Shown here in pieces: positions 35,060 to 43,297 of a stretch of DNA of 43,911 bases (the first letter of the stretch is position 1; each line of letters begins with the position of its first letter). Position numbers and translations under genes: made by a program. Source of the stretch: Streptococcus cristatus (GTDB lineage Bacteria; Bacillota; Bacilli; Lactobacillales; Streptococcaceae); the NCBI RefSeq assembly GCF_008369405.1, contig NZ_VSJJ01000008.1:77860-121770 (forward strand). The letters run 5' to 3'. Below the pieces are notes generated by a model. That model made no database searches. It was not told the DNA's origin and saw nothing but the letters and a program-made list of their open reading frames with translations.

Positions 35060-35802
35060 CATTTTTGTAATTCAAGCATGACACTGACTGCCGTCAAGGC
35101 ATAAAGCGGAGCTGTTTCAGCCCGCAGGATACGTGGACCTAGACCAACGGAGACAGCCCCTGCTTGGCCAAAGGCTGCTATTTCCTCTGGCGACAGACCG
35201 CCCTCCGGTCCAAAGATAAAGAGGACTTTTGCGCCGGATTCCAAGCCCGACAGAACTCGGACTAGAGCTGCAGTTTCTCCCTCTTTGGCTGATTCTTCAT
35301 AGGCCACGATGATGCGGTCAAAGTCTGCCAAGGCCGCTAGAAAATCTGCCTTTTTATCAAAGAGCCGAATTTCAGGAATCAGATTGCGCTTGCTCTGCTC
35401 TGCTGCTCCCTGAGCAATTTTTTCCAGTTTTTCACTCTTTTTAGTCAGCTTTTTGTCATCCCACTTGGCCACCGACCAGTCAGCTGGAAAGGCCCAAATC
35501 TGGCTGGCACCGAGTTCCGTCACTTTTTGAGCGATGAACTCGAGCTTGTCTCCCTTGGGAAAGCCTGAAGCAATGGTCACTTGGACAGGTAACTCGGTAT
35601 TGTCCGCCAGCTCCTCTATGATTTCCAAGCTCTGCTGGCTGGGGTCCAATACCTGAGCCAGCCGTTTCACACCATCATCAAAGACCAGTGTGACTTGGTC
35701 ACCCTCTTTGAGTCGCATGACTGAAAACATGTGTTTGGCCGTGTCCTTATCCGTGATGACCAGAGGGGACTGAGGACTTCCTTTTATAAAATACTGCTGC
35801 AT
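35059..35802 (-). CDS. rsmE: 16S rRNA (uracil1498-N3)-methyltransferase RsmE
   Basis: SPOUT-class methyltransferase that modifies U1498 of 16S rRNA using SAM. The 247 residues have an N-terminal PUA-like domain (about 1-75) and a knotted C-terminal domain with IFGPEGGLSPEE and GLGPRILRAETAPLYAL, the RsmE signatures. The ATG follows the prmA stop directly (TAG then ATG), so translation is coupled; GGTGG lies within the end of prmA. Confidence 0.94.
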   Translation of the reverse strand: MQQYFIKGSPQSPLVITDKDTAKHMFSVMRLKEGDQVTLVFDDGVKRLAQVLDPSQQSLEIIEELADNTELPVQVTIASGFPKGDKLEFIAQKVTELGASQIWAFPADWSVAKWDDKKLTKKSEKLEKIAQGAAEQSKRNLIPEIRLFDKKADFLAALADFDRIIVAYEESAKEGETAALVRVLSGLESGAKVLFIFGPEGGLSPEEIAAFGQAGAVSVGLGPRILRAETAPLYALTAVSVMLELQK

Positions 35803-36756
35803 CTAACCACCTATCACTCCTGAAATGTCCTGCGTTTTCCTAAAGACACAGGCATTCCATTCGCCCTGAATCATATGCGTTTCTAGGAAAAATCCTGCCG
35901 CTTCCGCTGACTCGCGCACCATTTCCCACTTCTCAGAAATAATCCCACTCATAATCAGATAGCCCTCATCCTTGACCAGACGATAGGCATCCTCAGTCAG
36001 ATGGATGAGAATATCGGCCAAGATGTTGGCAACAATGACATCCGCCTCGATTTCTACGCCTCGGAGAAGATCCCCCGGCGCCACATGAATATTCTCCATA
36101 CCAGTGTTGAGCTCAATATTTTCCTGAGCCACGCGCACCGCCACCTCGTCTAAATCATAAGCGTAGATGTCCTTAGCGCCTAAGAGAGAGCTGGCAATAG
36201 AGAGGACGCCACTGCCTGTGCCTACGTCCAGCACAGTTTCTCCGCCCCGCAAGACCTGCTCCAGCGCAAAAAGGCTCATCTTGGTCGTTGGGTGAGTACC
36301 CGTACCAAAGGCCATGCCTGGGTCCAGCTTGATGATCTTCTCACCAGCTGTCGCCTCATAGTCCGTCCATGACGGCACAATGGTCAAATCATGCGTGATA
36401 CGAGCTGGCTCAAAGTACTTCTTCCAATTGTCCGCCCAATCTTCCTCGGCCAGCTCCTGCCGAGTCAGCTCAATGTCTCCCGTCTCCAAGCCAAAATCAT
36501 CCAGCTCAGCCAGTCGCTCATTGGCCTGGGCCGCAACAGCCTCTATATCCACAGAATTCGGGTAGTAGCCGGTAATCCGGACCCGCTCGCTCTGCTCCAC
36601 TTCTGGAAAGAGCTCTCCGTACTGGTCAATCTGCCCCAGATAATCTGCGCTGTCATCGATAGCTACACCCTGACTGCCCAGCTCAATCAGAATATTCGAG
36701 GCCGCTTCCTCCGCCTCACGCTTCACTTCAATCGTTAATTCCTGCCAAGTATCCAT
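35803..36756 (-). CDS. prmA: Ribosomal protein L11 methyltransferase PrmA
   Basis: SAM-dependent enzyme that trimethylates L11. The N-terminal L11-recognition domain is followed by the Rossmann domain with [15 protein letters not shown] (motif I), the substrate motif [14 protein letters not shown], and a NILADI motif in place of NPPY. I chose ATG 36756 ([11 protein letters not shown]), which gives 317 residues as in other streptococci; the codon before it is also ATG (36759), and the frame is open to 36783. The ribosome site is weak and the leader probably short. Operon partner of rsmE. Confidence 0.93.
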   Translation of the reverse strand: MDTWQELTIEVKREAEEAASNILIELGSQGVAIDDSADYLGQIDQYGELFPEVEQSERVRITGYYPNSVDIEAVAAQANERLAELDDFGLETGDIELTRQELAEEDWADNWKKYFEPARITHDLTIVPSWTDYEATAGEKIIKLDPGMAFGTGTHPTTKMSLFALEQVLRGGETVLDVGTGSGVLSIASSLLGAKDIYAYDLDEVAVRVAQENIELNTGMENIHVAPGDLLRGVEIEADVIVANILADILIHLTEDAYRLVKDEGYLIMSGIISEKWEMVRESAEAAGFFLETHMIQGEWNACVFRKTQDISGVIGG

Positions 36757-36860
36757 CATTAAAATACCAAGCCCGTATAACACAAAGCCAAAATAGGAAA
36801 TTCTCTGACGACGCTTGTGTCTAAGAGAACCTTATCTTTTTGGCACAGTGTTTAGGGCGG

Positions 36861-36885
36861 GTTCAGTTTAGAAATTTAACTGAAC
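36861..36885 (-). other. Hairpin downstream of the GNAT gene
   Basis: Perfect 8-bp inverted repeat GTTCAGTT/AACTGAAC with a 9-nt loop. No T run on the minus strand, so not a classical terminator; it may cap the 3' end of the GNAT transcript. Confidence 0.45.
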
Positions 36886-36899
36886 AATCCTTTCTTTGT

Positions 36900-37370
36900 T
36901 TATTTCATTGTCTTCGTCATATAGACCATGTCCATGCCCTCTTTTTCGGGCTCCGTATGGGTTTGATGATAGCCGTTTTTCTCATAAAAAGCTACCATGC
37001 CTTTATCTTGGGAAACCGTGCACAAATCCCATTGCATAACGGTGGAGAATTTCTCCTCTATCAGATTAAGCCCCTCAGAACCATATCCTTTATTCTGATA
37101 CTCTGGCAAAATCGCCACTGTCCCAATCCAGCCTGCCGTCTGTTCGTCATTTGTATTCAAGCGAATAAAGCCAAGAATCTTCTCGTCGTCTTTGACAAAA
37201 TAATAAAAACTATTGGGCCGCTCAACCAGCTTCCAGCGAATCCGCTCTCGCTCCTCCAGATAGGGGTCGTATTGATCCTGATATTTCTCATAAACAGCCT
37301 TAAAACTCGCTCGCTGAATGGCAATAATAGTCTCTAAATCCTCAGCTCCTGCCCGTTCAATATGAATCAT
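36900..37370 (-). CDS. GNAT-family N-acetyltransferase
   Basis: Protein of 156 residues with the acetyl-CoA binding signature ILPEYQNKGYGSEGL (Q-x2-G-x-G) in the middle and the usual C-terminal FYEKNGY motif. The substrate is unknown. The ATG overlaps the stop of the upstream NUDIX gene (ATGA), and GGAGG lies seven bases upstream, so the two are coupled. Confidence 0.87.
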   Translation of the reverse strand: MIHIERAGAEDLETIIAIQRASFKAVYEKYQDQYDPYLEERERIRWKLVERPNSFYYFVKDDEKILGFIRLNTNDEQTAGWIGTVAILPEYQNKGYGSEGLNLIEEKFSTVMQWDLCTVSQDKGMVAFYEKNGYHQTHTEPEKEGMDMVYMTKTMK

Positions 37371-37795
37371 GCTCGCACCTCCAAATAATCACTCAACCTG
37401 TCCTGCAACTGCGGAATAACCTTTTCATCTACTAAAAACTGGCTCACATCCATCAGCTGATAAGTCTGGCCCTCATCACCAAAAACGATGCTGGCAAATT
37501 CTTCCTGAGTGATGGTTCCCACCATAAAAATAGAGGTTTTGTCTGGATTAAGCATTCCTTGATAGTCCTTAGCCCAGACAATATCCGCTTCTTCAAGCTT
37601 CAAACCTAGCTCTTCAAAAACCTCTCGTTGCACACATTCAAAAGGAGTCTCCTCGCCCTCGCGGCCACCGCCCGGCAACTCCCACATATTGGGCCAAGGA
37701 GTGTTTGACTTATCGTCCCGCAAGATAGTTAAAATCCTATCATCACAAAAGAGGGCAATCTTGCAGCCTGTGAAATCAGAGAGTTCAATTTCCAT
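37367..37795 (-). CDS. NUDIX hydrolase
   Basis: Protein of 142 residues with a full NUDIX box, GGGREGEETPFECVQREVFE followed by ELG. Not closely similar to the NUDIX protein at 33496-33945. Substrate unknown. It starts one base after the stop of the M50-like pseudogene (TAA-C-ATG), with GGAG six bases upstream, and overlaps the GNAT gene by 4 nt, forming a three-gene run. Confidence 0.86.
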   Translation of the reverse strand: MEIELSDFTGCKIALFCDDRILTILRDDKSNTPWPNMWELPGGGREGEETPFECVQREVFEELGLKLEEADIVWAKDYQGMLNPDKTSIFMVGTITQEEFASIVFGDEGQTYQLMDVSQFLVDEKVIPQLQDRLSDYLEVRA

Positions 37796-37796
37796 G

Positions 37797-38881
37797 TTAG
37801 ACTCCTTCGGCTAATGCCTTTTCCAGCTCTGCTAACCAGTTTTCATAGTAACATTGCTCATCCCGTAGCATCCGGCTGCTATTCATTTTCTGTCTAGCAA
37901 TCTTCATAGCCTTGCGAGTTTGAGCTACATCATTCTTAACTTTAAATTGATACCAGGCTTGAATCATTTGCACATCTGCCATTTTTAGAGATAAAAAGGA
38001 TTTAACGATTCGAATACTTGCATATTCCTCCGCTTTCTCATTATCACCTTCTAGCAAGGCGATTTGAAGAAGGCATAGTTGGCATAAAGTTTCAGACAGC
38101 GAGTGTTCTGTTCTCTCTAGTAAAGATTGAAATAGCTTTTTAGCTGCCTCTAAATGACCATCCAATATGAAAACCACTCCCTGAAGAGTTTCAATACTTT
38201 CTGCAAAACTCCCTCTCGCATCCTTATCAACAGGCATGGTAAAGTCTTTCAAGTCATATTCTTGGGGAGCCAGCAAAGTTTGGGCAGAATGCCTCAAGAC
38301 TAGGTAGGCGTATTTGGTATTTTCAGGGTGTTGTCGCAATTCCCAAATTTTTGCTCCATCGGTAATTCCAACTGGCAAAGCGTTGTTACTGGCAAAGCGT
38401 TGTTTAGGAAGAAAGATAAATTCAGAAAAATCCAAGTACCAGCAAAATACCAGCTTCTTGTCAAACATCCAAACAATATCGCCAATAATATCAAGCTAAG
38501 ATGAACCATCAAGCCTCCTGCAGACATCAGGATGATTCTTTGATCGTTTTCATCTTCTTTCAATCCAACGTACTGAGCACCAACATTTTTCAGAACGGCT
38601 GTTCGACTAAGATGAAACCTACCTGACTTTTTTGTCAAAAGAAAATGTCCTAATCCAAAAGCCACCAGCCGATAGCCTGTCAAGTAGCCACAAAAAGCAT
38701 GACCCAGCTCATGAAGAATAAAGATTAAATACATGCTTAAAAGAGCGAAGGAATAACCAAAAGTGAATGCTAAAACTGCGGAATATCCCAACTCTGCAAA
38801 TGCGATGGTTCCACAAGCAAAAGCTAGCATAATAAAGACAAAAGCTAGCACATAAACCAAATAAGTCCCAATTTTCTTCAT
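37797..38881 (-). pseudogene. M50-like membrane metalloprotease gene, frameshifted by a 17-bp duplication
   Basis: Two overlapping frames form one broken gene. The first (from ATG 38881, GGAG five bases upstream) has four or five hydrophobic segments and the zinc motif HELGH (His57, Glu58, His61). It runs through LNLSFFLNNALPV, then changes to unrelated residues and stops at 38300. The second frame carries NNALPVGITDGAKIWELRQ, i.e. the N-x2-P-x4-D third metal motif of site-2-type proteases, followed by a soluble helical domain to 37797. At the junction a 17-bp unit is present twice in tandem (38371-38404). Removing one copy restores a single frame of 355 residues. Either a recent loss or a reversible switch. 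Confidence 0.88.
38371..38404. repeat. Perfect 17-bp tandem duplication
   Basis: Plus-strand unit ACTGGCAAAGCGTTGTT occurs twice without a gap (38371-38387 and 38388-38404). Seventeen is not a multiple of three, so it shifts the frame of the M50-like gene. It falls on the codons of the conserved NNALPV motif. Confidence 0.97.
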
Positions 38882-38899
38882 AAAATCTCCAACCAACTC

Positions 38900-39370
38900 C
38901 TAGTATCTCGGATAAGGGTAAAACTCCCCTTCTTCCAAGCCAACTTTTCCTTCTTCAAAGACTTCTTGGTTCCATTCCATGACGAACTCTTCTGCCTCTG
39001 GGTCTGCTAAGAAGTCCATGAGTGCATCGAGGCCAGATTCAGCTGTCTGGGTCAGAAAATCCACGAAATAAGCTAGAAACTCCCGCGACAGACCCTTCTT
39101 AGGCTCATAGGGAAGAACCGCCAGATAGTCCTCGACATCAAAATGAGACTTGACCGGATTGTAGAAAAGTACAGCCTCCTCAAAGTAAATATCCTCAGCC
39201 GAGGCATTGCCCTCAGCATCAACGGTCTCAATCCCACCTGGATTTTGAACCTCAAGGAGAAAGGCCACTTCCACTGCGTGATTTTTCTTGTCCCAGTTAA
39301 TCTCATAGTCAAAAGGAAAATTCTTCTCCAATTCCTCGTCTAATATATCTAAAAAACCGTACTTAGCCAT
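38900..39370 (-). CDS. DUF3013 family protein
   Basis: Acidic soluble protein of 156 residues, starting MAKYGFLDILDEELEKNFPF and ending EEGEFYPYPRY. It resembles the streptococcal/lactococcal DUF3013 family, whose function is unknown. No signal peptide. It lies 18 bp upstream of the M50-like pseudogene and is divergent from rarA, with a palindrome between them. GAGGA four bases before ATG 39370. Confidence 0.8.
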   Translation of the reverse strand: MAKYGFLDILDEELEKNFPFDYEINWDKKNHAVEVAFLLEVQNPGGIETVDAEGNASAEDIYFEEAVLFYNPVKSHFDVEDYLAVLPYEPKKGLSREFLAYFVDFLTQTAESGLDALMDFLADPEAEEFVMEWNQEVFEEGKVGLEEGEFYPYPRY

Positions 39371-39398
39371 GATTTCCTCTTTTCATTGTGATAAAATA

Positions 39399-39417
39399 TT
39401 ACTATCTATAATAGTAA
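39399..39417. promoter_or_regulatory. Palindrome over the rarA -10
   Basis: TTACTAT-ctata-ATAGTAA, perfect 7-bp arms, covering the plus-strand TATAAT at 39407-39412 that probably serves rarA. It may be an operator or just AT-rich symmetry; TTGTGA at 39386 is a possible -35 with short (15 bp) spacing. Confidence 0.45.
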
Positions 39418-39457
39418 CACAAAACGCTAAGAAAAACACTTGCAGAAAGGAAATCTT

Positions 39458-40726
39458 ATGCCAGAAAACCTCGCCCTACGCATGCGACCGACCAGTATTG
39501 ACCAGATCATCGGCCAGCAGCATCTGGTCGGACCTGGGAAAATCATCCGCCGCATGGTTGAAGCTAACCGCCTGTCCTCGATGATTCTCTACGGACCACC
39601 CGGCATCGGCAAGACCTCGATCGCCTCGGCTATTGCCGGCACAACTAAGTTTGCCTTTCGGACCTTTAACGCCACCGTAGATAGCAAGAAGCGCCTGCAA
39701 GAAATCGCGGAAGAGGCTAAATTTTCCGGCGGACTGGTGCTCCTGCTAGACGAGATTCACCGCTTGGACAAGACCAAGCAGGACTTCCTGCTACCGCTAT
39801 TAGAAAGCGGTCTGGTCATCATGATTGGGGCGACGACAGAAAATCCTTTCTTTTCTGTCACCCCTGCCATTCGAAGCCGGGTTCAGATATTTGAGCTGGA
39901 GCCCCTCAGCAACGAAGACATCCGGACAGCCATTCAGTTAGCCTTGACAGACAAGGAACGAGGATTTGATTTCCCAGTGGAGCTAGATGATGAAGCTCTG
40001 GATTTCATTGCTATCTCTACTAACGGAGATTTACGCTCCGCCTATAACTCGCTGGATTTAGCCGTACTTTCTACCCCAGAAGATGACAAGGGCATCCGCC
40101 ACATCACGCTTGATATCATGGAAAACAGCCTGCAAAAGAGCTATATCACCATGGACAAGGACGGAGACGGCCATTACGATGTCCTCTCTGCCCTGCAGAA
40201 GTCCATCCGTGGCTCTGATGTCAATGCCAGCCTCCACTACGCAGCTCGCCTCGTTGAGGCAGGTGACCTGCCTAGCCTGGCTCGCCGCTTGACCGTTATC
40301 GCTTACGAGGATATTGGCCTAGCAAATCCAGATGCCCAAGTCCACACAGTCACAGCTTTGGAAGCTGCCCAGCGAATCGGATTTCCTGAAGCCCGTATCC
40401 TTATTGCTAATATTGTTATCGATCTGGCTCTATCTCCCAAGTCCAACTCAGCCTATCTAGCCATGGACAAGGCCTTAGCTGACTTACGAAAGAATGGAAA
40501 TCTTCCTATTCCCCGCCACTTACGAGACGGCCACTATGCAGGCAGCAAGGAATTGGGCAACGCGCAGGACTATCTCTACCCTCACTCCTATCCCGGAAAT
40601 TGGGTCAAACAAGATTATCTGCCTGACAAGATAAGGGATGCCAATTATTTCACTCCCAATGAAAATGGCAAATACGAACGAGCTCTTGGAATGACGAAAG
40701 ATAAGATTGATGACTTAAAAAAATGA
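39458..40726 (+). CDS. rarA: Replication-associated recombination protein A (RarA/MgsA, AAA+ ATPase)
   Basis: Clamp-loader-related ATPase that acts at stalled replication forks. The 422 residues have Walker A GPPGIGKTS, Walker B LLDEIHR, sensor 1 IGATTENP, and the C-terminal tetramerisation region ending LPDKIRDANYFTPNENGKYE. I chose ATG 39458 (MPENLALRMRP), with AAGG about eight bases upstream; a TTG six codons earlier is unlikely. The 6S RNA gene follows 70 bp downstream, in the same order as I recall from other streptococci. Confidence 0.93.
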   Translation: MPENLALRMRPTSIDQIIGQQHLVGPGKIIRRMVEANRLSSMILYGPPGIGKTSIASAIAGTTKFAFRTFNATVDSKKRLQEIAEEAKFSGGLVLLLDEIHRLDKTKQDFLLPLLESGLVIMIGATTENPFFSVTPAIRSRVQIFELEPLSNEDIRTAIQLALTDKERGFDFPVELDDEALDFIAISTNGDLRSAYNSLDLAVLSTPEDDKGIRHITLDIMENSLQKSYITMDKDGDGHYDVLSALQKSIRGSDVNASLHYAARLVEAGDLPSLARRLTVIAYEDIGLANPDAQVHTVTALEAAQRIGFPEARILIANIVIDLALSPKSNSAYLAMDKALADLRKNGNLPIPRHLRDGHYAGSKELGNAQDYLYPHSYPGNWVKQDYLPDKIRDANYFTPNENGKYERALGMTKDKIDDLKK

Positions 40727-40758
40727 TGGCATCGTTTGCAAAAAATCACATTTTTCTC

Positions 40759-40789
40759 TTGAATTTTTCAAAATTTATGGTATTATAAT
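40759..40789 (+). promoter_or_regulatory. Promoter of the 6S RNA (TTGAAT, 19 bp, TATAAT)
   Basis: The perfect -10 at 40784-40789 places the start near 40796-40799, exactly at the first base of the closing stem of the RNA. Confidence 0.65.
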
Positions 40790-40796
40790 TATAGAA

Positions 40797-40986
40797 ACGC
40801 TGTGGTGTACGACTTCACACTTAAGTGTTGACCGACTATTTTTTGTATTATTAGGGAAACAAAAGACTTCTAACAGCGTGCAGGCCGTGTCACGCGGAAG
40901 CAGCTTCAGTTAGAGCGAGTTGCCCACCTGCTTAATTGCGCGGGTTCAATACAAATCGTGAAGGTCCGGCACCAATACAGCTTTTT
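40797..40986 (+). ncRNA. ssrS: 6S RNA
   Basis: About 190-nt RNA that binds sigma-A RNA polymerase and tunes transcription in slow growth. The ends pair: GCTGTGGTG (40799-40807) with CACC-aat-ACAGC (40970-40981), followed by a short T run. The interior has the long-hairpin, large-bubble outline of 6S RNA and the sequence matches the streptococcal form as I know it. It lies between rarA and tRNA-Lys. tmRNA was excluded by size and lack of a tag frame. Confidence 0.85.
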
Positions 40987-40991
40987 CTGTT

Positions 40992-41064
40992 GCCTCCTTA
41001 GCTCAGTTGGTAGAGCAGTAGACTCTTAATCTATGGGTCGCAGGTTCGAGCCCTGCAGGGGGCA
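40992..41064 (+). tRNA. tRNA-Lys (anticodon CUU)
   Basis: Seventy-three bases forming a full cloverleaf: acceptor GCCTCCT/AGGGGGC (one G-U pair), anticodon loop CTCTTAA with anticodon CTT, and T arm GCAGG-TTCGAGC-CCTGC. CCA is not encoded. It begins about six bases after the 6S RNA 3' end with no promoter between, so it probably depends on the 6S transcript. Confidence 0.97.
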
Positions 41065-41079
41065 TAGAAAGTATGACTT

Positions 41080-41106
41080 AAAAGCCTTGGAATCCAAGGC
41101 TTTTTC
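41080..41106 (+). terminator. Terminator of the 6S RNA-tRNA-Lys unit
   Basis: Plus strand AAAGCCTTGG-aat-CCAAGGCTTT followed by TTC; a strong 10-bp stem. Confidence 0.85.
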
Positions 41107-41111
41107 ATTAT

Positions 41112-41255
41112 TTAAACGGGCTCTGCCCCATTATTTGCCCCACATTTTGGCTCTATGATTTCTATAGTAGGTAAATCCAGCGCAGGAATTACGGAGCTTT
41201 TTTGTAGCAAAGGGACTATTGTCCCAGACTCTTTTGTGTAAGTATTACCATTCAC
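41112..41255 (-). other. Open frame next to tRNA-Lys, possible integrase-end remnant
   Basis: A 47-codon frame on the minus strand with GTG as its only start and no good ribosome site. It ends IIEPKCGANNGAEPV at an AT-rich stretch with two GCCCCA copies on the plus strand. Endings of the GxNxG type next to a tRNA 3' end are common for streptococcal tyrosine integrases, and tRNA-Lys(CUU) is a known integration target in streptococci. No catalytic integrase residues are present, so this is a suggestion only. Confidence 0.25.
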
Positions 41256-41275
41256 TCTTTATAGAAGAACAATTT

Positions 41276-41299
41276 AAAAACGCCTTTAGTGGCGTTTTT
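41276..41299 (-). terminator. Terminator of the AraC-SDR operon (bidirectional)
   Basis: AAAAACGCC-tttagt-GGCGTTTTT, directly after the AraC stop; T runs follow on both strands. Confidence 0.85.
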
Positions 41300-42274
41300 C
41301 TATCCATGATGCAGATTTCTATATTCTGAAATAGTCTTTCCTGTCCATTTTTTAAAGGCACGTGAGAAAGAGGAGACTTCCGAATAGCCTAGCAGATAGG
41401 CGACATCTTCTGTTGTCATTTCTGGATTTTTGAAATAACCAAAGGCGAGAATCTTTTGGACATTTTGCAATTCTTGATTAAATTTGGTTCCTTCTGCAGT
41501 CAGGTTCCGTTGCAGGGTGCGACTGCTAATGCCTAATGACGCTGCTATATCTTCAATGGTAAAGCAACCACTTGGAATAGCTTGATAGAGTTTTTGTTGG
41601 ACAATCCCTGTGAAACTTTCACTTGTCATTGCTTCTGCTAAGCGTTCCTTGAGCTGAGGCTCTAGGTAGTCTAACATAACATTATTGGCCGTAAGAAAAG
41701 GCTTCTCTAAGTCAGCTTTTTTAAAGACCAGTTCATTCCCTTCCATTACTTCCACTTGGCAGCCAAAAAGACTAACACTAGCTTCTTCATAAGAATAAGG
41801 AGTTCCGACATGCACTGGGACAATCTCTTGACCTGTTCCCGTCCGAATCAAATCAAGCAACAACAACTGTTCATTGAGGACTGCAAAGCGAGGCAGGTCT
41901 AACCCTGAATAATCATAACGATAGCTCACACGAACAAGATCATCAAAGACTTCTATGTTTACGACAATCGGACCTGTAATCTTCTTGTATTTGGCAAAAT
42001 GCTCTATCGCAGCCAAACCATTTTTAGAGGATAAGGCCGCGAAAAAAGGAGGCATAAACATTTGAATGTTCTTGATACGGCTCATGGCAATGATTTGCTC
42101 ATCATTGGCGACCTGGTCAAAAGCTGTTAAGAGATGATAATAGTCCAGAGTTGAGAGATTCATCTCCTCTTTCCAGGTGCTATCTGGTAGATTAGCCAAT
42201 TGTAGAATCATTTTTAGATCCAGTCCTATATGGCTTAAATTTTCAATATACTGTTGACTGAGACTAAGGCGCAT
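41300..42274 (-). CDS. AraC-family transcriptional regulator
   Basis: Protein of 324 residues. The N-terminal half (about 15-200) looks like the Arabinose_bd/OruR-type ligand domain, and the C-terminal half (about 225-324) is the AraC double helix-turn-helix (FTIEDIAASLGISSRTLQRN, then DVAYLLGYSEVSSFSRAFKK). It starts 17 bp after the short-chain dehydrogenase stop, in one operon, so it may control that gene in response to the enzyme's substrate (inference). GGAG seven bases before ATG 42274. Confidence 0.87.
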   Translation of the reverse strand: MRLSLSQQYIENLSHIGLDLKMILQLANLPDSTWKEEMNLSTLDYYHLLTAFDQVANDEQIIAMSRIKNIQMFMPPFFAALSSKNGLAAIEHFAKYKKITGPIVVNIEVFDDLVRVSYRYDYSGLDLPRFAVLNEQLLLLDLIRTGTGQEIVPVHVGTPYSYEEASVSLFGCQVEVMEGNELVFKKADLEKPFLTANNVMLDYLEPQLKERLAEAMTSESFTGIVQQKLYQAIPSGCFTIEDIAASLGISSRTLQRNLTAEGTKFNQELQNVQKILAFGYFKNPEMTTEDVAYLLGYSEVSSFSRAFKKWTGKTISEYRNLHHG

Positions 42275-42291
42275 AAGCTTTCTCCATTCTA

Positions 42292-43110
42292 TTAACGGAA
42301 AGTCATCAACATCATGCGATCAAAGAATTTATCGCCAAAGATACGACGGATTCCTACCAAGAGCTTGGCTCCACGTCCAACAAGATAGCGAGTTTTAGGG
42401 TTACGAGCATTGATGATTTTGAGAACTGTACGTGAGATGACTTCTGGCTTAGACCCTGGTGCTGGGTTGTTCTCCATAGCTTTAATATAAGCGTTCACCA
42501 AACGACTATATGCACCATTTTTAGATTCATGAGAGAAGTTTTGACCAACTGCTGCGTTAAAACCAGTATTGATCGCTCCAGGTTCTAAAACAACCACCTT
42601 GATGCCAAACTCCTTGACTTCCATACGGAGACAGTCACTAAAACCTTCAATGGCGTGTTTTGAAGCATGGTACCAAGCACCCAGTGGTGTGTAGATTTTA
42701 CCACCCATTGATGACGTATTGATGATAAGGCCATCCTTTTGTTGGCGCATATAAGGCAATACTTTCTTCGTCAAGCGGGCTACACCGTAGACGTTAACTT
42801 CGAACTGTTGTTGCGCTTTTTCCATTGAAAGGTCTTCGACAGGACCATAAAGTCCGTATCCTGCGTTGTTCCAAAGAACATCAATACGACCTTGTTCTTC
42901 AATCACTTTCGCAACAACTTTTTCAATATCCTCTTCATTTGTGACGTCCATTTTCATAACATGGCCACCCATTGCTTCTAGGTCTTTCATTTTATCGACA
43001 CTACGAGCAACAGCGTACACTGTGTGACCCGCTTTGATAAGGTCTTGTGCTGAAAGTTTCCCCATACCTGATGAAGCGCCTGTGACTAAGATAACTTTTT
43101 TGTTTGACAT
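42292..43110 (-). CDS. Short-chain dehydrogenase/reductase (classical SDR)
   Basis: NAD(P)-dependent oxidoreductase of 272 residues: cofactor motif TGASSGMG (10-17), NNAG (81-84), catalytic serine (Ser133/134 in NTSSMGG) and Tyr147-x3-Lys151 (YHASK). The Arg at position 36 after the second strand (VYAVARS) suggests NADPH. Substrate unknown. First gene of an operon with the AraC regulator. The promoter is TTTACC, 17 bp, TATAAT; the ribosome site is GAGGA. Confidence 0.88.
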   Translation of the reverse strand: MSNKKVILVTGASSGMGKLSAQDLIKAGHTVYAVARSVDKMKDLEAMGGHVMKMDVTNEEDIEKVVAKVIEEQGRIDVLWNNAGYGLYGPVEDLSMEKAQQQFEVNVYGVARLTKKVLPYMRQQKDGLIINTSSMGGKIYTPLGAWYHASKHAIEGFSDCLRMEVKEFGIKVVVLEPGAINTGFNAAVGQNFSHESKNGAYSRLVNAYIKAMENNPAPGSKPEVISRTVLKIINARNPKTRYLVGRGAKLLVGIRRIFGDKFFDRMMLMTFR

Positions 43111-43147
43111 GATATTTTCCTCTTTATTTCATTTGATTTATGAGACT

Positions 43148-43176
43148 ATTATACAAGACAGACACTGACAGGTAAA
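43148..43176 (-). promoter_or_regulatory. Promoter of the SDR-AraC operon (TTTACC, 17 bp, TATAAT)
   Basis: Minus strand. Repeated TGTCA/GACA motifs around the -35 and upstream (43160-43205) may be regulator half-sites, perhaps for the AraC protein. Confidence 0.6.
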
Positions 43177-43256
43177 TGACAAAAGAAGACAATGATTTGA
43201 CAATTCGCGTCACATGAAGTTATTTAAGCATCTCCTTTTCTTTCATTATCATTTTC

Positions 43257-43265
43257 TGTTATAAT
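43257..43265 (+). promoter_or_regulatory. Extended -10 promoter of the ltrA-like gene
   Basis: TGtTATAAT on the plus strand, 32 bp before the ATG. Confidence 0.6.
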
Positions 43266-43297
43266 GAATTGTATTTCTAAAGTAGAAAGGTATTAAT

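Noticed and set aside
36861..36885. Rho-independent terminator after the GNAT gene
   Set aside because: The 8-bp hairpin is followed by CCCGCCC, not a T run, on the coding strand, so it is listed only as a hairpin.
38300..38468. Two separate overlapping genes at the M50-like locus
   Set aside because: Removing one copy of the 17-bp duplication joins the frames exactly through the conserved NNALPVGITDG motif; two genes sharing NNALPV by chance is not credible.
40797..40986. tmRNA instead of 6S RNA
   Set aside because: Too short, no tRNA-Ala-like ends and no tag reading frame; the end pairing and promoter fit 6S RNA.
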